64,000 nucleotides of DNA from Torymus aiolomorphi (taxonomy: Eukaryota > Arthropoda > Insecta > Hymenoptera > Torymidae), in assembly GCA_036365515.1 (NCBI GenBank), contig CM070874.1, forward strand, positions 250,049,430 through 250,113,429, read 5' to 3'. The translations under genes and the position numbers were made by a program. Shown here piece by piece: positions 46,983-57,323 of this stretch. The notes beneath the pieces are model-generated. The model did not search any database and had not been told where the DNA came from. It saw only the letters and a list, made by a program, of their open reading frames with translations. Each line of letters opens with the position of its first letter. Position 1 is the stretch's first letter.

Positions 46983-47547
46983 GGGGGTTTCACCCAAAAC
47001 GCCTTTTCTTAGAAATTTCTCTCAATTTTGACTAGGTGTTGATAATACTATTGTCTATAAGATATTTCTATCTAAAAACTCCCAGCGGTTTAGTTCTCGA
47101 GATATTAAATATCAAAGCCGCGCATTTTAACACAGCGCTTTATGGGACGGCCCGCGCGAAATGAACGTTTTCCTTTGTAACTCGAAAAGTTTTCTTAGCA
47201 ATTTTTCTAAAAGCCGAGATGTTATTAATGACATCTATTTGAACAAGACATTCAAATCTGAGAAAGCCCAGCGATCTCGTTCGTGAGATACGTTAATTGA
47301 AAGTGCGGAATATCAGCTTAGATTTTACGCGCGCGTGAGACGCATGTATGGCGAGGGGAGAGAGAGTGGGAGCGCCACTGGTGCGCACGCTTACTGCGCA
47401 CACACAAACAGGCGTCTCTCGGTGTCTGTGTTCAGTCCCGTAGCAAGCAACTCTCAACAGAAAGAGAGGGGGAGCGCATGCGAGAGCCTGTATGCGTCGC
47501 ACGGGGCGCCGTACTCTGTGGGTTCGGGCCTCGTTGGTGAAATCCCC
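46983..47547. mobile_element. 565-bp MITE with TTAA target site, in polymerase intron 2
   Basis: Ends GGGGGTTTCACCCAA and TTGGTGAAATCCCC are imperfect inverted repeats, and TTAA flanks both (46979-46982, 47548-47551). No ORF of note. TTAA duplication suggests a piggyBac-type non-autonomous element. Its removal leaves a short normal intron. Confidence 0.75.
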
Positions 47548-47846
47548 TTAAGTTTCAGAAGCAGAAGCATTGTCAATACTGATTCGTCAAAACAGCGGAG
47601 ACTTGCCACGTAAATATTGATTGGGGTGTTCGTTTACTAATTTTTACATCGTTATTAAATGCTCATTCAATACTTTTACTTTTAGAACAAGCAGTGTCTT
47701 CATCTCGGGCAGAAATTGAATACGACTCCGATTCCAGCAGTAGCAGCAGCAGCAGCAGCAGCAGCACCAACGGCAGTAGTAGTAGTACTGATACAGCTGG
47801 AGAAGAAATGAATGATAAAGGAGGAGGTAAGATTATATAGATTCTT

Positions 47847-48029
47847 CGTAGAAGGACCTTTATAATTAGGACTGAACTATGTATTGTTTAATTCCTAATT
47901 TGATGCCCTGAAGAGGGGAGTAATTTACACTCCCGAAACGTCGGCAATAAAGAATTATCTTTAACATTGGTTCGTTTGATGTCCGTTACCTATAAGAAAT
48001 CCTTAACCACGAACGCATTCTAAATTAAA
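47847..48029 (+). mobile_element. Penelope-like fragment with hammerhead-like motif, in polymerase intron 3
   Basis: TATATAGATTCTT occurs at 47834-47846 and 48030-48042, a 13-bp target duplication around a 183-bp insert. At 47908-47941 the insert has CTGAAGA, a GGGAGT/ACTCCC stem, then GAAACGTC. That is the order of hammerhead ribozyme core strands, with A at the variable position 7; the 6-bp stem leaves one extra G beside the core. Penelope-like elements are known to carry hammerheads, hence the assignment. No reverse transcriptase remains. Confidence 0.55.
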
Positions 48030-51000
48030 TATATAGATTCTTGTTTATTTATGAGATAAGAAATTTGGATTGTTTTTACAGGAGATTATTTACAGTTCGG
48101 TGTAGGATCGCATCCTCGTTTTATCATTGAAAACGAATCTACATCATTATCGTCGTTTTGGATACGAAGGGAGGGAGATTCAAGGAATTATAGCGCCACC
48201 TCCGCCAAACGCCAATATTTGTGTTTGGTTGGAGGACTGTATGCGTAATCTTCATCGACAACTGTGCACCAAAGGTAGAACTACCGATATAGGTATAACA
48301 ATACTCTGAACGATTCAATCATGGAGCTCTATGGATGTCGTTCAGACCGATTAAAAATTTCAATTATAAGGACCTTTGGGAGATGCTATTCAATGCAGTG
48401 CAAAGTGCAAATAATTTTAGTATCAGTAATCGGTTATCGATTAACTGTGCTATTGTCAAAGATACGGCAGGACGTGGTTGGGTGCGGCTGTCTGAAGACA
48501 CAGTAAAAATAAAATCAATTCGGTACATCAAGAACAATGATAATCTGTGTTTACCACGAGCTTTAGCCGCCGCATATGCGTAGGCTGTCAGAGACCAAAG
48601 CCGTACAGGAAAATTGCATGCATATTGGAATCTTATTCGGCAAAGCAATGGGTGCGTTGAAAAGAAAGCTGCAAACGAGATTGTGAATTTGTCACATACG
48701 CAAGTGTTGATAGAAGGCTGTGGTGTTCAAGAAATCCATAATTTTCAATTTTTTTTCTCAACACACGCTACAGCTATAGTTGTGTATAATTTTTCTACTT
48801 TCGCTCGTGGTCATCTACCGCTTTACGATGGTACACGTTTTGTCATTGATTCACATGGAAGTATTGCGCATACATTGAGGCTTATCTACTACGAAAGCAC
48901 AAAACACTATGAACCAATACTCAACTTAACAGGAGCAAGTGGAAGCACCGGGTATTGCATACCTTGGAATCAAAGTTACTGGCGAGTCGAGGACTACAGA
49001 TGTTCTAACAAATGTTACAAATGTATGACAATACCGCGGTGTGAATTGTTTGGAAATCTCAAAACATGTAAATTATGTTTCAGGTCGTTTTTTGGCGACT
49101 CATGTTATGAAAATCATTTCAAAAAACATCATTTAACAAGACTAGCAGTGTATGTGATAAGATAAAAATATGCCAAATTTGTTTTAGAACAATACGTTTA
49201 ATGAACAGTAGAAAACACGAGTGTGGTGTATCTTTTTGTAGGACATGTAAATTATACTTACCAAACGGTCATCTGTGTTACATGCAAACTATAAAAACGA
49301 AAGAAGAAACAAAGAAAACTTTTATGTATTTGTTTTATGACTTTGAGACTCAACAAACGATAGCAATATTGGGAGACGGCAAAAAAAATTCACGTTCCTA
49401 ATTTATGCGTCGTTCAACAGGTATGTAGTTTCTGTATGGAGATTACCGACATCACATTTAGATGCAACTATTGTGGTATTCACGGGTATGTGTTCCAAGA
49501 TAATCCTGTGAAACAACTGGTTGAGTTTGTATTAGCACTAAGACAGCAATTAAAAAAAATGATATGCATCGCTCATAATTCGCAAGGTTTTGACACTCAA
49601 TTTGTATTCAAGTATATCGTCGAAAAATACGATAACGAACGTGCCACACCGTCAGTGGTAATGAATGGTTCATAAATAATTTTATTAGAAATCCTACACG
49701 CAAAGTTCATAGATAGTTTGAATTATTTTCACATGCCTTTGAGCAGTTTACCAAAAGCTTACGGTTTACCAGAATTGGAAAAATGTATCTTTCCACACTT
49801 ATTTAACAAGCCTCAAAATCAGACGTACGTGGAAGCACTTCCGCCACTAAGTGTGTATTCACCTGATTCTATGAGTAGCAAGGAAAGAGAACGCCTTTTG
49901 AAATGGTATAATGAACAAACAGCGGGTGGCTATTTATTTAACTTCCAGAAAGAAATTGAAAAATACTGTAAACAAGACATTACAATTTTAAGATTAGCGT
50001 GTTTAGCTTTTCGACAAATTTTATGAAATTCAGTTTGGATCCTTTTGCTGAGTGTACAACTATAGCCTCTGCTCATATGCGTGTTTTTAGAAAAACGTTT
50101 TTAAAAAAGAATCAAATAGGTATCATGCCACCTGGTAGATACAGATGGATTGATAATAAATCCAAGACGGCTGTGTATTGGTTGTCCTGGATGGAGAAAA
50201 GAATTCTGGGACGACCCATCGAACATGCCGGACGATGTCGCGAAAGAAGATTACGGGAAGGTATCATCGTCAACGATTATTGTTCACCGCAAGATCAAGA
50301 AAATCACAGAAGTTTAGTGTTACAATTTCACGGATGTTTTTGGCATGGTTGCCCTCGGTGCTATAGAATAAATCGAGATATAGCTTTGTCAACCGGTGAT
50401 TCAATGGACGATAGCTTTGAAAGAACTTTAGCCGTAAGTAGAAAGATAAAAGACAGTAATTACGAACTGATTGAAAAATGGGAGTGTGACTTTCAAAAAG
50501 AAGTTTCGCAAAACGAAGAGCTTCAGCATTTTGTTTAAGAGAGTACGGATGACGAGAACCAAGAACCTCTGGATTTCCGAGATGCATTTTTCGGCAGACG
50601 CACAGGCAATACCGTCAAAGTGTATGATTGGCAAGAGCAAAAGAAGATCAAGTACGTGGATGATTGTTCGTTATACCCTTATATTTGCAAGCGCGGTAAA
50701 TACCCTGTTGGTCATCCTAAAATATACGTTGGTTGGGAGGAATGTGGACGTGTCATAGGGGTAAACAACGACGTATTTAAAGTAAACGGTTTAATAAAGT
50801 GCGAAGTACTTCCACCGCAAAACCTGTATCGCCCTTTATTACCGGTAAGAAGGCATGGTAAACTAATATTTCCCCTATGTCACACGTGTTGTGAACAAAT
50901 GGTTCAAGAAGATTGCCCGCATCAAGACCCGAACGAGCGAATTTTACGAGGAACGTGTGTGTCTGAGGAGGTTAAAGAGGCCGTCAAAATGGGATATACA

Positions 51001-52006
51001 ATTCAACGCGTTTACGAGATCTGGCAATACGAGATGACGCAATATAATCAAAAAGAACGCAAAGGTGGAGTATTTGCTGAATATATCAACGAGTTTTTCG
51101 CGCAAAAAACTATGGTGTCTGGGTTTCCACCTGGTTATCTGACTGAACAAGATAAAGATGAATACGTAAAAGAATTGGAGGTCAATGAAGGTATTAGTTT
51201 AAATAAAGACGCCATACAGTACAACGCTGGTCTAAGATCAGTCGCAAAACTATGTCTAAACTCTTTATGGGGTAAATTTGGTCCACGTGAAAACATGACA
51301 TAGACAGAAGTGATTACTAAACCAGAAAGATTGACAGAGTTACTTACCAGCCCAGAAATAGACGTTAACGGAATTATACTGGTCAATGACGAAACACTCT
51401 ACGCCAACTGGTGTTATAACAACGAAGCTCTGTTGTCATCTTCAACGACAAGTGATTACTGCCTTTACAACAGTACAGGCCCGACTGGAGCTATTCAAGT
51501 ATTTGCACGCGTTGGGCCCCCGAGCTCTCTTACGACACGGATTCTGTTTTTATGTTAGCAGAGAGGATAGCGGAAAACGCGATTTACCAACAGGTGTGGC
51601 TTTAGGCGAACTCACTGATGAATTGGCTAGTAACGGAAACAGTACGTATATAACCTCGTTTTTATCTGGAGGTCCAAAATTTTACGCGTACAAATTTAAA
51701 AAACCGGACGGAAATGAACAGTAAGTGTGTAAAGAAGGTATAAGGCTAAATTACTCTAAAAGTCTACAAATAAATTTTGATACTGTTCGCGAGATGATTA
51801 CTTCACAGGATAGTGAGATATTACTATCTAATTTTGCTATTCGACGAACAGCATTCCACGAGGTGATAATGCAAAATGAAACAAAAATGTGTAAAACCGT
51901 GTACGGAAAGAGAAGATTCGTCGCGTTAGGTAAAAGTTATCCATATGGCTACATCCGCGATCCGTCTACTACTGACGCATCAGGGGGCCACACCCTGGAA
52001 AGTTAG

Positions 52007-52613
52007 TAGCGCTGGTGTAGCAATACAAAGAGCGCACTCGTGACCGATGACGACGCAGTGTAAAAACAGCACATTGGCTATCGCTGTGCCTTCATCATTG
52101 TGATTAGCGGTTGCGATTTAGCGGCCGTGGGAAGCGCAGCGACTAAGAGCTCATTGGCTACCGCTGTACCGGCAAAAAAGCTTCTTTGCCGCGGAGCTAG
52201 CCCCACCACCAGGCTCGCGGCGCACCAGAAAACAGCTCATTGGCTGCTGATGCGCCCCAACAAGCTGATTTAGCGGCCGCGGGAGGCGCAGTGGCTAAGA
52301 GCTCATTGGCCACCGCTGCGCCGGTGAAAGAGCCGCTTTGCCGTGGAGCTAGCCCCACCGCGAGGCTCGCGGCGCACCAGAAAACAGCTAATTGGCTGCT
52401 AGTGCGCCCCAACAAGCTCATTTAGCGGCCGCGGGAAGCGCAGCGGCTAAGAGCTCATTGGCCACCGCTGTGCCGGCGAAAGAGCTGCTTTACCGCGGAG
52501 CTAGCACCCACCACAAGGGTCGCGGACTCGCGAGCGGCCGCGCGTGGAGGGCATCGGACGCGGTTACGAGCTCTTCGGGATAAGTGCTTCAGAATGCACA
52601 GTCAGTGTGAATT
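52007..52613. repeat. GC-rich 152-bp tandem repeat between polymerase and ATPase
   Basis: GCGGCCG with its surroundings recurs at 52121, 52273 and 52425, each followed by AAGAGCTCATTGGC and later CGCGGAGCTAGCCCC- and AGAAAACAGCT-like blocks. About 2.7 copies of 152 bp, much more GC-rich than the Polinton around it. Short ORFs rich in Ala reflect composition. Likely a foreign insert, boundaries near 51970 and 52560 unclear. Confidence 0.75.
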
Positions 52614-53292
52614 ATGGACACGCGCTGGAAACATCCGTGGACTTGTACGTTGAGTGGGCCAACCAGCTGCGGTAAAATAGTATTTGTTAAAAAATATCTG
52701 AAATACATTGACCGCTTGAGCGACACTCGCTTCGAGCGTATTATTCTTTATTACGGTGAATGGCAATCGGAATATTCTTTATTACGGTGAATGGCAATCG
52801 GAATATAGAGATCTGGGTAAAGACGCTGAATTTTACGAAGGTCTACCGCAAAATATCGATTGGCTTAACGATCCAAAACCTAAGTTGATCATCATCGACA
52901 ACCTCATGCGCGAATCGTCCTCTGGAGGAGCCATAGTGAATCTCTTTACGAAAGACAGTCATTACAACAACTTGAGCGTAATTTTTATCACCCAAAACAT
53001 CTTCCATCAAGGCAAAGGCCAGCGCGACATATCTTTGAACGCTCAGTACATTGTAATCTTTAGGAATTTCCGAGATTGTGCCCAGATACGTCATCTAGCT
53101 AGTCAAATATATCCTGAAAATCCTCAATTTTTAGAAGAAGCTTACCGGGATGCAACATCGCAAGCTTTTGGCTACCTCTTGTTGGATCTGAAGCAAATCA
53201 CATCGGATAACGAATTCAAACGTGCCGATTTCGATTGTGTATTTTCCCCGATGATGAGTACCAGTGCGTTTACGTACCGCGAAAATAACTGA
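52614..53292 (+). pseudogene. Polinton packaging ATPase (FtsK/HerA-like), frameshifted
   Basis: Would drive DNA into the capsid. The ATG at 52614 opens a frame with Walker A GPTSCGKI near 52655 (the usual Thr/Ser after GK is Ile here). A 31-bp exact tandem duplication (52743-52773 repeated at 52774-52804) shifts the frame. The main part from 52756 has Walker B LIIIDN near 52886, then a sensor-like FITQN near 52983 and a conserved C-terminus. It is followed 37 bp later by the next gene. The duplication and Walker A change both argue it is inactive. Confidence 0.85.
52743..52804. repeat. 31-bp exact tandem duplication in the ATPase gene
   Basis: The block beginning ATTCTTTATTACGGTG occurs twice head to tail. 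31 is not a multiple of three, so it causes a frameshift. No mismatch, so it is recent. Confidence 0.95.
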
Positions 53293-53329
53293 CAAACAGT
53301 CAAAATCAAGTTTCAATCGTGTCGTTGTA

Positions 53330-53674
53330 ATGTCTACAAAAACGCGTTATCCTTTTGGTCTAAAAGAGGCTACCATCTTGGTGGCATTGTATCATTTTAA
53401 CAAAGAAGAGCAAAAAGCAGTTTTACAGAAAGCTGATGCAAAATTAGTTCGTCTTATTTGCGAGTGCGCTTTAAACGTTTTGATAGGTAACGTCCCGCTA
53501 AGTAAAGGTCACAAGGGTCGGCTGCGTAAGCACGCAAAAATTCTGCGAAAGCTAGCATCACCGGATATCACTTTACAACGAAGAAAAAACATTATAGTGC
53601 AACGTGGTGGTTTTTTGCCTGCTCTGCTAGCACCTCTGATTGGCACGCTTCTTGCTAATCTCGTGAATAAATAA
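53330..53674 (+). CDS. Polinton small basic protein with hydrophobic C-terminus
   Basis: A 114-codon open frame from ATG 53330. Helical N-terminal half, a basic middle (RLRKHAKILRKL), then IVQRGGFLPALLAPLIGTLLANLV, a glycine-flanked hydrophobic tail. Small proteins of this shape sit next to the ATPase in Polintons and recall adenovirus-type membrane-active minor core proteins; function is unproven. The frame has no lesion although both neighbours are broken. Confidence 0.65.
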   Translation: MSTKTRYPFGLKEATILVALYHFNKEEQKAVLQKADAKLVRLICECALNVLIGNVPLSKGHKGRLRKHAKILRKLASPDITLQRRKNIIVQRGGFLPALLAPLIGTLLANLVNK

Positions 53675-53676
53675 AG

Positions 53677-54539
53677 ATGGAAGACGCGAGAAAGATGATT
53701 CACCTACCACAACAGAGCGTTGAACGTTTACAGACCACGCTTGGAAAAGATAAGACAAAGTCTGTGCAAACACCGGGACCGGTGACGAGTAGACTCGATG
53801 CTGAAATGAACGAGATATTAAACTCGCCATCATACAAAGATGAGCGTGAAAAGTGGACTCTGTACCGTCAAGTTTTACAACGATATCTTCACTTTAAAGA
53901 AACCGAAGGAGGAGATAAGTATAAAAAAAAGAACAAAAGAATGACAGTGTCAGCGAATCTAATACGGTGGACGATAATCAGCAGGAGGAGGAGGAGGAGG
54001 AGGAGGAGGAAAACGATGAGCTCATTGACGCAAACATTATCTATACCGTCCCGAAAAAGTACAAAACGAAAACCAAACAGGTCGTGCGATGCTTGTGAGC
54101 TAGTGGTAAAGTAGTTTGGGATGCCAACGGGGCTGTACCGATAGATGGCATAATTGTGCCCGGAGCTAACATTGTCGACTTGGTGAATGTCGCGATGAGA
54201 GATAGAAAAAGAAGCGCTCTGCCTCGTCATCTTCAGTTCGCTGTCGCTCTTCGCCAAACAACTGTGCCTCGGGAGTTTATAGGTAACAAACGTGTTTGGA
54301 ACGACATTACCAGACCCTCATCGACCAGTGAGCCTTCAGAAAACAGTGCTTTTATCACACCACCTTCCGTTCCTATTTTAAGAGTTCAGAGTAGCGGCGA
54401 CAGTGCCGCTGATGAAACAGATTCAACGCAACCGGGAAAAAGAAGAAAAAGGAAGTCAGCTAAAAAAAAGAAGGTATCACCATCACACTCAGAAATACTG
54501 TCATGGCGCGGAATGAGCAAGACATTCGGGCTGCGCTAA
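53677..54539 (+). pseudogene. Polinton conserved basic protein, broken
   Basis: Starts with the ATG three bases after the previous stop (53677). First part is helical (residues 1-80). A frameshift near 53930 and a stop near 54095 break it. An acidic (GAGGAG)n tract at 53983-54012 reads Glu in the true frame and Arg in the shifted one. The conserved core, VVWDANGAVPIDGIIVPGANIVDLVN (54113-54190) and VPREFIGNKRVW, is in the last part, followed by a Ser-rich and then Lys/Arg-rich tail to 54539. I recall this core from other insect Polintons; its role is unknown. Confidence 0.6.
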
Positions 54540-55030
54540 TAAATTCTCAAGAAGAAGAACAGGAGAAAAACAGCGTTCTAGATGCACTCGATGTTTTATT
54601 ACCGTTTGAAATGCATGTAACGCATTACAAATTTTGCGGACCTGGAACTAAGCTAGCAGAGTGTATCGAACGTGGTGACGTTGGAATCAATCCGTTAGAT
54701 GAGGCCTACCGATAGCATGATCTAGCTTATGCTGACTCGAACAGTGACCGTCGTTAAGCCGACCGAGTTGGATGCGAGAGAGCGCGATATGCTTGCTCTC
54801 GCATGCTCGCCGAGGAAACGCCGTCTGACGAGAGAACAGTCGCGATGATGACAGCATGCTGTATGGTTATCAAGATAACATTTGAAAAATTTTTTTCGCG
54901 TAAGAATGTTATCAGAAAACGAGACAAGAAAGATAAAAAATTACAGCGTGGACCAATAAAAAAGGATAAGAAAAAGAAGAAGGAACAGAAACCAATGGAT
55001 AAGAAGAAAATAAACTCTAACACTGAATAA
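54503..55030 (+). pseudogene. Polinton phospholipase-A2-like protein, broken
   Basis: ATG at 54503, overlapping the end of the previous gene by 37 bp. After an acidic N-terminus comes CGPGTKL near 54639 (calcium-loop type motif) and NPLDEA near 54692, followed directly by an in-frame stop at 54713 and then HDLAY (54716), the His-Asp dyad of parvovirus-type PLA2 domains. A second stop near 54755 and a shift precede a hydrophobic segment (54830-54880) and a very Lys-rich tail ending 55027. Such domains help non-enveloped virions leave endosomes; here the gene is broken between the calcium loop and the catalytic dyad. Confidence 0.7.
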
Positions 55031-55032
55031 AA

Positions 55033-56098
55033 CGTTTGAAAAAATTTATTACGAAGCACATCAACCTTCGGCGTACACTGGTACTGATAAACTTTTGCGA
55101 GCTACACGTAAAAAATACGATTGTCTAAGTGTTATTGAATGGCTTGAGAGTCAAGACGCTTATAACTTGCATAGGCCTGTTCGACATCGCTTTCCTAGAC
55201 GTAATTATGATGTACGAAATTTTGACGACGTGTGGAAAACTGATATGACGGACATCAGATCTATAAATTCTTACAACGATGGCTACAACTACGTTTTAAC
55301 TGTTATCGATGTTCTGAGCAAATACGCATGGGCTGAACCTGTCAAGGACAAAACTTCGAGAAACATCGCGGATGCTTTTGCACGAATTTTGTCGAGAAGT
55401 AACGGACGAAAACCAATATGTCTTCAAACTGATAAAGGTAAAGAATTTATCGGCGGAGCATTGCAGAGGGATCTCTCAAAGTACGGCGTTTAGAGTGGTA
55501 CGCAGTCCAGATGTAAAAGCTGCCATTGTGGAAAGATTCATAAGAACTATAAAAGAAAGAATATGGCGGTATTTTACTCATAAAAATACTCGAAGGTGTG
55601 TTGATGTTTTGCCGAATATCATAGAGGCGTACAATCATACCAAACATTCGGCCACAAAAATGGTGCTAGCAGTCATAACACTGTACAATGCAGCCAAAGC
55701 TCGTGCAAATTTGCAACGTCGACATGGCAATTGTGTTTTTAAAACCCTTAAATACTGCGTCGGTTAGTTGGTGCGCGTCAGTTGTGCAAAGAACGTTTTC
55801 GCTAAAGGATATGAGAGTGGTTGGACACTAGAGATTTTCAAAATTACACGAATCTCAACGACGCGTCCGCCTGCAGTTTATTATTTTGAAGACTAGGCAG
55901 GTGAGGAAATTGACGATTTTTTCTACGCCGAAGAATTGTGTAGAGTACGTAAATATTTAACTACAAACGTTTTTGAAATTGATGAAATTTTGAAAACTAG
56001 AGGCAAAGGTTCGTCTGAAGAATATTTTGTAAAGTGGAAAGGATACGGCGATAATTTCAATTCCTGGATTAGAGCGAATTAGTTGACGAATATATAAA
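55033..56098 (+). pseudogene. Polinton integrase with C-terminal chromodomain, frameshifted
   Basis: Would integrate the element, with the chromodomain guiding it to chromatin. The N-terminus (YTGTDKLLRATRK near 55075) precedes the catalytic core: Asp in TDMTDI near 55240, Asp in LQTDKGKEF near 55425 and Glu in IVERFIR near 55530. A shift near 55487 separates the second and third catalytic residues. More stops lie at 55765, near 55893 and at 56080. The chromodomain is at 55960-56080 (FEIDEILKTRG, EYFVKWKGY, SWI). Start uncertain; homology begins near 55033. Typical Polinton integrase. Confidence 0.85.
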
Positions 56099-56110
56099 AA
56101 AATTTTTAAA

Positions 56111-56742
56111 ATGAAAGATCAGTTTTATATTGTGTTGCCGAGCAACAGCAGCATGAATTATTTTGCGGAAAATGCCACAGCACGTTTCATCACGTAGCTC
56201 CCTCAGCAGATACGTCTTCAAGGTTCGTGGTCAGTCGCGCTTATGGAGGTTCAAATTCCGCTGACGTTTCAACACGTGTCTTCCGAGTAACCGGATAGAA
56301 CAGTTTCGCTTAATCTCTTTCCACACTCGACTCTAGAGACAAAGGCAAAAAATGTTAGTACTAGTAGAAGTTGCGAAAAATTTTGGGATTCGAAAGCACG
56401 AATAGCATTTTTGTAAGAGATGAAGAATCAGTAGTAAGTGATAGACCTCCTCATCTCTCCAATGGGCTTCCGTCCATGCTTATGTGTTATAGTGATATTT
56501 GAGAATCTTACGTAATAGGTGACGTTCAGTTGCGATTATTGCGAGCAGTATCGTTAAACATCGACGACGATTACACATATGGTAGTACGAGAATCAAGAG
56601 TTTCTCCCCACCCATGTACATACCTTTATTATTCAACTCATTTCAAACAATCGAAATCGATGTAAGGGACCAAAGTCGCCGTGCGATCCCATTCGATTAC
56701 GGTACTTTGACGGTGACACTTCATTTCAAGAAACTTGACTAG
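56111..56742 (+). pseudogene. Polinton minor capsid (penton-like) protein, broken
   Basis: ATG at 56111. The beginning (FYIVLPSNSSMNYF, then LPQQIRLQGSWSVALMEVQIPL) is typical for the Polinton penton-like jelly-roll protein. Stops at 56195, 56288 and several in 56400-56520 break it. The end is open from 56530 (MYIPLLFNSFQTIEIDVRDQ near 56608, then FDYGTLTVTLHFK), matching the conserved C-terminus. It would sit at capsid vertices. Size, about 210 codons, may reflect an internal deletion. Confidence 0.75.
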
Positions 56743-56790
56743 AGCTCATTTTTTAATACAGTCATTTAACGTTACCAAGAATACTTCAAC

Positions 56791-57318
56791 ATGCAAGTTG
56801 GCAGTGGATATAGCGGAGGGGAGGTGCATGGTGGGGATCAATGGATTAATGGTGGGGTCGGACGTATTTACGTTGGATTCCTCTACCAAAGGGGTCACGG
56901 CGGTATTGGTTCATTTTCTAATGGAATTTTCCGTCGCGTTCGCCCACTTTTCACTCGTGGAGTCAAGGCTGTTGGGAAAGAGGCTGTGGGTACTGGTATG
57001 AACATTATGTCTGATATTACCACGCGAAACACTCCGTTTAAAGAGTCGATTCACAAACGCTTTAAAGAATCTGGCGAAGTTCTCAAACGAAAAGCAGAGG
57101 AGAAATTGGATAAACTAATGGAGGGGTCGGGATATAAATTACCACGCTACGGCTTACCATTTCAGTTACGAATGGGCGCTGGCTCTGATTCAAATCACAG
57201 AGGTAAAAAGAAGAAGAGCAGCTCTAGAAAAAGGAATGCAAGAAAACGCAAGTCTAATAGTTCGAAAAAAGGCAAGGCTAAGGCAAGGCAACGAAACAAA
57301 AGAGATATTTTTGGATAG
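56791..57318 (+). CDS. Polinton basic internal virion-like protein
   Basis: Open 175-codon frame from ATG 56791. Glycine-rich N-terminus (GGIGSF), RRVRPLFTRGVKAVGKEA, a conserved NTPFKESIHKRFKESG, KRKAEEKLDKLM helix and a strongly basic C-tail (KKKKSSSRKRNARKRK, ending RDIFG). The pattern, amphipathic helix then basic tail and place between minor and major capsid, suggests an internal or DNA-binding virion protein. The major capsid gene starts 6 bp later. No lesion found. Confidence 0.7.
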   Translation: MQVGSGYSGGEVHGGDQWINGGVGRIYVGFLYQRGHGGIGSFSNGIFRRVRPLFTRGVKAVGKEAVGTGMNIMSDITTRNTPFKESIHKRFKESGEVLKRKAEEKLDKLMEGSGYKLPRYGLPFQLRMGAGSDSNHRGKKKKSSSRKRNARKRKSNSSKKGKAKARQRNKRDIFG

Positions 57319-57323
57319 ATAAG

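Larger units (their letters stand above)
46423..52006 (+). pseudogene. polB: Polinton protein-primed DNA polymerase B, with three 5' introns
   Basis: Replicates the element. Exons: 46423-46732, 46811-46915, 47686-47826 and from 48082; donors are GTAAGT or GTAAGA, acceptors are pyrimidine-rich AGs, and the reading phase is kept over all three introns. Exon 3 encodes a serine run ((AGC)n). Later come a CxxC finger region (CQICFRTI, CRTCKLYLP, 49170-49285), exonuclease YDFET (49339), a second exonuclease block near 49715, polymerase motif A DDCSLYP (50659), motif B LCLNSLWGKFG (51247) and motif C YDTDS near 51529. Lesions include TAA 46615, a shift after 48170, TAG 48581, shifts near 49165, 49380 and 50020, TAA 49673, TAA 50536, TAG 51301, and shifts near 51390-51540. 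Dead copy, family assignment firm. Confidence 0.88.

Noticed and set aside
50270..50640. Minus-strand ORFs of 70-105 codons in the Polinton polymerase region
   Set aside because: Shadow of the plus-strand polymerase, which has recognisable motifs.
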